Shown here: positions 5,797-8,923 of the stretch, piece by piece
How positions within the stretch are numbered: position 1 is the stretch's first letter
Layout of the letters: every line of letters begins with the position of its first letter
DNA from: Pirellulales bacterium
Lineage (GTDB): Bacteria > Planctomycetota > Planctomycetia > Pirellulales > JAICIG01
DNA: 8,923 bases
Direction: 5' to 3'
NCBI GenBank assembly: GCA_025924495.1
Contig: JAICIG010000336.1
Span: 1 to 8,923 of the forward strand
The notes under the pieces: generated by a model
Told to the model about the DNA's origin: nothing
The model's database searches: none
The model's input: the letters and a program-made list of their open reading frames with translations, nothing else
Translations under genes and position numbers: made by a program

Positions 5797-8181
5797 CTAT
5801 TCCGCCGGCTCGATCAAGTACGCCTGATCGTCGAGATTGACGAGTAATTCGTCGTCAAGCGCCAGGTACTGCGAAAGTTTGCCGCCGTGCTTTTCGGCGA
5901 GCTTGAAGTACTCGTCGCTGAACTGCTTGATGCGCTTGGCCTGCTTCTCTTGCGCCTCGGTGACGCTGGAATCGACCCAGCGCTGCCCGCGTCGGTAGAA
6001 CGATTTTGTGCCGACATTCTTCACCGCCTGTTCGAGCGAGGGTTCGGCATCGCCTAAATCAGCCACCGCGCCCTGGCCCTGTGCTGGGCCTGCATTGGGC
6101 TTGCGTGCAGGCTTTTTACCGAGCGCCATTCGACTGCTGGGCAGGCCCCCGCTCCTGCCGCCATAGAAGAAATCGGCGCCGGCCGCTGGCGCCGACTCGG
6201 CTTGCTTAACGGATTGCAGCCGGCCTTTGTATTCGCGCTGCTCAAATCCCCCCTGCCCTCCGACGGCGTCCAATTGCGTCAAGTTCTCACGAGCCGTGGC
6301 GGCGTTTTCGGCCAAGCCACGGAGGTTAACGTTCTCGTCGGCCAAGAAGGCAGTGTAAGGGGTCATGATGCCATGGCGCGTCGAGAGTTCGACCAGTTCC
6401 TTCACGAGTTCGTCGTTCTTACCTTTCAGATCCAGTTCGTCAATGATCTCGCCGACGCGCCGCAAGGCCCACAATTTTTCGACAAAGGCGTACGTTTCGT
6501 CGTTGCTCTTGGCCGTCAACTCGGCAGGAAAATCGAAGCTCTGGTTCTTGCCGCCGACACTCCCCGTGACGACGGCCTTGGCGACGCCCGCACGCTTGTA
6601 GCGGCCAACCAGCACCAACTGATCGCCTTCGAACAGATCGTACACTTTCTTCGGGTACAGCCGATTTACCGGCTCGCCGGCCTCGGCAGGCAATTCGTCG
6701 AGAGAAAACTTGATGGCGACGTCGGTCATCACCGGCGCTTCGATCTTGTTGTACAGCCGGCTGACGCGATCCTCGATGTTCTCGTCCGGCCGCACATACT
6801 CGCTCTGTCCCGAGTTCTCACGAGCCAGCTTGTCCAGCAATCGGCTGTTCACATCGTAGCCGACGCCGAACGCCGCCATTCGTGCGTGCACCCGGTTGGC
6901 CGAGACGGAGTTGGCGACGATCTTCATTTCATTCGCCTCGCCCGCCGTCGGCAATCCGTCGGTCAGGAACAACACGTAGTTGGGGCGACTCGAATCTTGC
7001 AACTGGCTCAGTGCGGTCGCCAGCGCGCCATCGATGTTGGTGCTGCCGCCGGCATAAATTCCTTCGACAAAGCCTAACGCCGCCTTGCGCGTCGAATCAT
7101 CGAACTTCTGTAGCTCCGGCCGGAACGATTCCACCTCGCTGTCGTAGGCGATGATGTTGAACAGGTCGCCTTCGCGGAGATTATTGAGCACGAACTTGAG
7201 CGCGCCCTTGGCCTGCTCGATCTTTACGCCCGACATGCTGCCGGAGCGATCGACGACGAAGACGACCGTCTTCTTCGGCCGTTCGGCGGCGTCGCGTTTG
7301 ATCTCCGGGCTGGCCAACAGCAGGAAATAGCCATCGTCTTCGGCCTTCGGGCGGTACGAGATGACGCTCGCGCCGAGCTTGCCCGAGTCGATATCGAACA
7401 ATAGCCGAAAATCAGACGACGGCGCCTGGTTCTCGGCTTTATAGACGGCCGTGGCGTGGTGGCTGTCGCGTTTCAGTTCGATGGCATGCGTCGGACTGTA
7501 GACGTTCTTGATCTCGCCCTGGCTTTCGATGGCGATTTCGATGTTCAGCTTTTCGACCGGATGCGAAGTGTACTTGGCCGTCGAGAGCGGAAACAGAAAA
7601 TCGGTTAAGTTGTGGCTTTTGCGGCACAATTGCGAGTAGCGCAGCGTTACCTTGCGTTCGGCTCCGGGCGGCACCGGAAAGACGCTGGTCTGGAACATGC
7701 CCGTGCCGATCCACTCCAGCAGAGCCGGATCTTTATTCTTGCGCACGATCGACTCATAGGTTCGGCGGGCTTCGTCCTTGCCAAGCAAGCGGGCTGGATA
7801 CTCCTTGCCGTCGACGAGTAAGGTGAGTTGATCAATGGCGCCGTCATACGGCAGCGGGAAGATGAAGCAAACCTCCATCTGCACGCTGCCCGTGTTGACA
7901 AACGACTGCGAAACCTGCACCTTCGCCACCTGATCGATCAGCCTGGCATGGACGTCCAGTTCCTTGATCTTGTAGCTGCTGGTCGTGGCGGTCATAGGCA
8001 TGCCCGAGGGAACCGGCCGCGGCAGGCGGATATGCTGGTGCGCTTCGATGTTCACCAGCAGCCCTTGGGCAAAAAGCTCCGCGGGCAGCAGTAAGAAGGC
8101 TCCCGCAACGACCCACCCGGCCAATAGCCAGAAAAGCCACAGCGATTCGCGACGACAAGGGAGCAAGCGGGACCGAGACAT
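5797..8181 (-). CDS. Secreted VIT and VWA domain protein
   Basis: A 794-residue protein resembling inter-alpha-trypsin inhibitor heavy chains and bacterial VIT-VWA proteins. A hydrophobic signal segment (about 14-32) is followed by a likely cleavage site after LFA (36-38). The VIT domain spans about 55-185 and includes the conserved 'FPLPYDGAIDQL' (108-119) and 'ARRTYESIVRKNKDPALLEW' (138-157). The VWA domain spans about 303-480 with a complete metal site: DRSGS (311-315), Thr381 in GGST, and Asp408 in TDG. An all-beta region (485-555) and helix (563-605) follow, then a Gly/Pro/Ala-rich linker (about 640-710), and finally 'KSFYRRGQRWVDSSV' (726-740) with a charged helical end. No LPXTG motif or C-terminal membrane anchor is seen. 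It probably mediates metal-dependent protein contacts outside the cytoplasm; partners are unknown. GGAGG eight bases before the ATG supports the start. Confidence 0.95.
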   Translation of the reverse strand: MSRSRLLPCRRESLWLFWLLAGWVVAGAFLLLPAELFAQGLLVNIEAHQHIRLPRPVPSGMPMTATTSSYKIKELDVHARLIDQVAKVQVSQSFVNTGSVQMEVCFIFPLPYDGAIDQLTLLVDGKEYPARLLGKDEARRTYESIVRKNKDPALLEWIGTGMFQTSVFPVPPGAERKVTLRYSQLCRKSHNLTDFLFPLSTAKYTSHPVEKLNIEIAIESQGEIKNVYSPTHAIELKRDSHHATAVYKAENQAPSSDFRLLFDIDSGKLGASVISYRPKAEDDGYFLLLASPEIKRDAAERPKKTVVFVVDRSGSMSGVKIEQAKGALKFVLNNLREGDLFNIIAYDSEVESFRPELQKFDDSTRKAALGFVEGIYAGGSTNIDGALATALSQLQDSSRPNYVLFLTDGLPTAGEANEMKIVANSVSANRVHARMAAFGVGYDVNSRLLDKLARENSGQSEYVRPDENIEDRVSRLYNKIEAPVMTDVAIKFSLDELPAEAGEPVNRLYPKKVYDLFEGDQLVLVGRYKRAGVAKAVVTGSVGGKNQSFDFPAELTAKSNDETYAFVEKLWALRRVGEIIDELDLKGKNDELVKELVELSTRHGIMTPYTAFLADENVNLRGLAENAATARENLTQLDAVGGQGGFEQREYKGRLQSVKQAESAPAAGADFFYGGRSGGLPSSRMALGKKPARKPNAGPAQGQGAVADLGDAEPSLEQAVKNVGTKSFYRRGQRWVDSSVTEAQEKQAKRIKQFSDEYFKLAEKHGGKLSQYLALDDELLVNLDDQAYLIEPAE

Positions 8182-8189
8182 GGCGAGCG

Positions 8190-8194
8190 CCTCC
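8190..8194 (-). promoter_or_regulatory. Ribosome binding site of the VIT-VWA gene
   Basis: GGAGG on the minus strand, eight bases upstream of the ATG at 8181-8179. It supports the start immediately before the Arg-rich signal peptide. Confidence 0.7.
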
Positions 8195-8232
8195 GTGAGG
8201 AGATAACGAGGGTCGTGGGTCGTTCTGTCTGG

Positions 8233-8260
8233 TTAGACGCGGGAAGCGGGAAAAAGTTTC
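8233..8260 (-). promoter_or_regulatory. Predicted ECF-sigma-type promoter for the VIT-VWA gene
   Basis: On the minus strand GAAACTT (8260-8254) and GTCTAA (8238-8233) are separated by 15 bases. This resembles the GAACTT ... TC(T)A arrangement of RpoE-like extracytoplasmic-function sigma promoters. Transcription would begin near 8226, giving a leader of about 45 bases that contains the GGAGG ribosome binding site. Planctomycetes encode many ECF sigma factors, and an envelope protein is a usual target. No sigma factor gene is visible in the window. Confidence 0.45.
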
Positions 8261-8521
8261 ACGAAAGGGTGGCCAGCGATTATCGAGATTGCCGAGTTTT
8301 GCCGTCCGGTCGGCAATAGATTGCGCAGTCCGCCCGAATCCCCAGCCCCAATAGCCGACACGTCTTCTGGCCTTGCAGGCGTGACGAGTTCTTGCAAAAC
8401 TGTCGCCCCGCGCGCCTTAGACGGCGAGCGGCACTTCTGACAAACGATTCATTTCTCGACGGTTTCCATCTTTTTTTACGGCAATGGGCGCTCGCTATTT
8501 TGCGCTCGCCCGGAAGTCACG
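8261..8521. promoter_or_regulatory. Rest of the divergent intergenic region
   Basis: No gene is supported here. It contains a perfect dyad, ATTGCCG (8288-8294) and CGGCAAT (8311-8317), with a 16-base spacer; a run of seven T (8471-8477) without a hairpin before it; and a direct repeat GCGCTCGC (8488-8495 and 8502-8509), 13-34 bases before the lipoprotein start. A promoter for the lipoprotein gene must lie here, but I cannot place it with confidence. Confidence 0.4.
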
Positions 8522-8923
8522 ATGCGGCGAATGGCCTCGATCGCTGTGCTGGCATGTCTCGCGCCCGTTTGGGGCTGCGCAGGGCCGGTATTTACGATCC
8601 AGCAGGCGAACCCCGCCTTCATTCCGATCGCCGACCGCGAATTTCTCTGGAATACGCTGGTCGACGTGATCGACGACTCGTATCGCATCGATCGAGAGGA
8701 ACGCGTACGGCTGGTCGACAATGAATTGACCGTGGGGCGGATCGATACGCATTTCGAAAGCAGCGCCGGTTGGCTCGAGCCGTGGCGCAGCGATACGGTC
8801 ACCTTTTTCGACCGGCTCGAGGCAACGCTCCAGTCGATGCGTCGCAAGGCGGAAGTGCACGTGGTGCCGGTGATGGGCGGCTTCAATGTGGAAGTCTACG
8901 TCTTCAAAGAGCTGGAAGACGTA
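8522..8923 (+). CDS. Planctomycete-type hypothetical lipoprotein (partial, 3' end missing)
   Basis: The first 134 codons are in the window and the frame is open to the end. The N-terminus MRRMASIAVLACLAPVWGC is a lipoprotein-like signal with Cys19 as the probable lipid-modified residue; Trp at -2 is unusual, and Cys12 (VLAC) is a less likely alternative because the leader would be very short. After it come 'DREFLWNTLVDVIDDSY' (38-54), 'LEPWRSDTVTF' (84-94), 'RLEATLQSMRRKAEV' (97-111) and 'GGFNVEVYVFKELEDV' (119-134). I associate this set with a conserved planctomycete family of unknown function. The ATG at 8522 has GGAAG seven bases upstream. Mature protein is expected at the membrane facing the periplasm. 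It is divergent from the VIT-VWA gene. Confidence 0.8.
   Translation, partial: MRRMASIAVLACLAPVWGCAGPVFTIQQANPAFIPIADREFLWNTLVDVIDDSYRIDREERVRLVDNELTVGRIDTHFESSAGWLEPWRSDTVTFFDRLEATLQSMRRKAEVHVVPVMGGFNVEVYVFKELEDV

Noticed and set aside
6202..7077. 291-codon plus-strand open frame inside the VIT-VWA gene
   Set aside because: It lies entirely opposite the VWA domain and its C-terminal side. Long antisense frames are expected from GC-biased third codon positions, and the product shows no motif.
8471..8477. Run of seven T as an intrinsic terminator
   Set aside because: No stable hairpin precedes it on the plus strand, and no plus-strand gene ends upstream that would need one.

Overview
The window reads as chromosomal DNA from a GC-rich planctomycete, most likely of the Pirellulales type. 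This is inferred from gene content: a small membrane protein with the 'RFSL..L' N-terminus typical of planctomycete paralogue families, a secreted VIT-VWA protein, a lipoprotein with a 'LEPWR.D..TF..RLEATLQS.RR' block I associate with planctomycete hypotheticals, and a BY-kinase-like P-loop protein with GRTT in place of GKST. No tRNA, rRNA, CRISPR array, transposase or phage gene was seen.

Layout. The left edge (1-219, minus) is the N-terminus of cobalamin-dependent methionine synthase (metH). A divergent intergenic region (220-511) separates it from a plus-strand group: a single-pass, Pro/Ala-rich membrane protein (512-1414), a BY-kinase/CpsD-like P-loop protein with a degenerate Walker A motif (1411-2358, ATGA overlap), and, after a 372-base gap, an ExeA-type AAA+ ATPase (2731-3552). 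This group may form an envelope or exopolysaccharide-linked ATPase module. Converging on it from the right is a minus-strand operon of three small membrane proteins (4808 down to 3603) that resembles enterobacterial yqjD-yqjE: a YqjD/ElaB-like anchor, a middle membrane protein and a YqjE/holin-X-like protein. A very good match to a sigma-54 promoter (4890-4905) lies just upstream of this operon, with a 12-bp palindrome at the distance expected for an enhancer site.

The segment 5000-5800 holds a heptanucleotide tandem repeat (GGAGTCA, five full copies), an orphan multi-pass membrane protein (5159-5665), and two hairpins between converging genes. The right third is a large VIT-VWA secreted protein (8181-5797, minus) with an ECF-sigma-like promoter upstream. 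Divergent from it is a planctomycete-type lipoprotein cut off by the window end (8522-8923).

The most interesting points are the apparently inactive BY-kinase-like protein paired with a membrane partner and an ExeA ATPase, the predicted sigma-54 control of a yqjDE-like operon, and the predicted ECF control of the VIT-VWA gene. All functions are inferred from sequence reading only.
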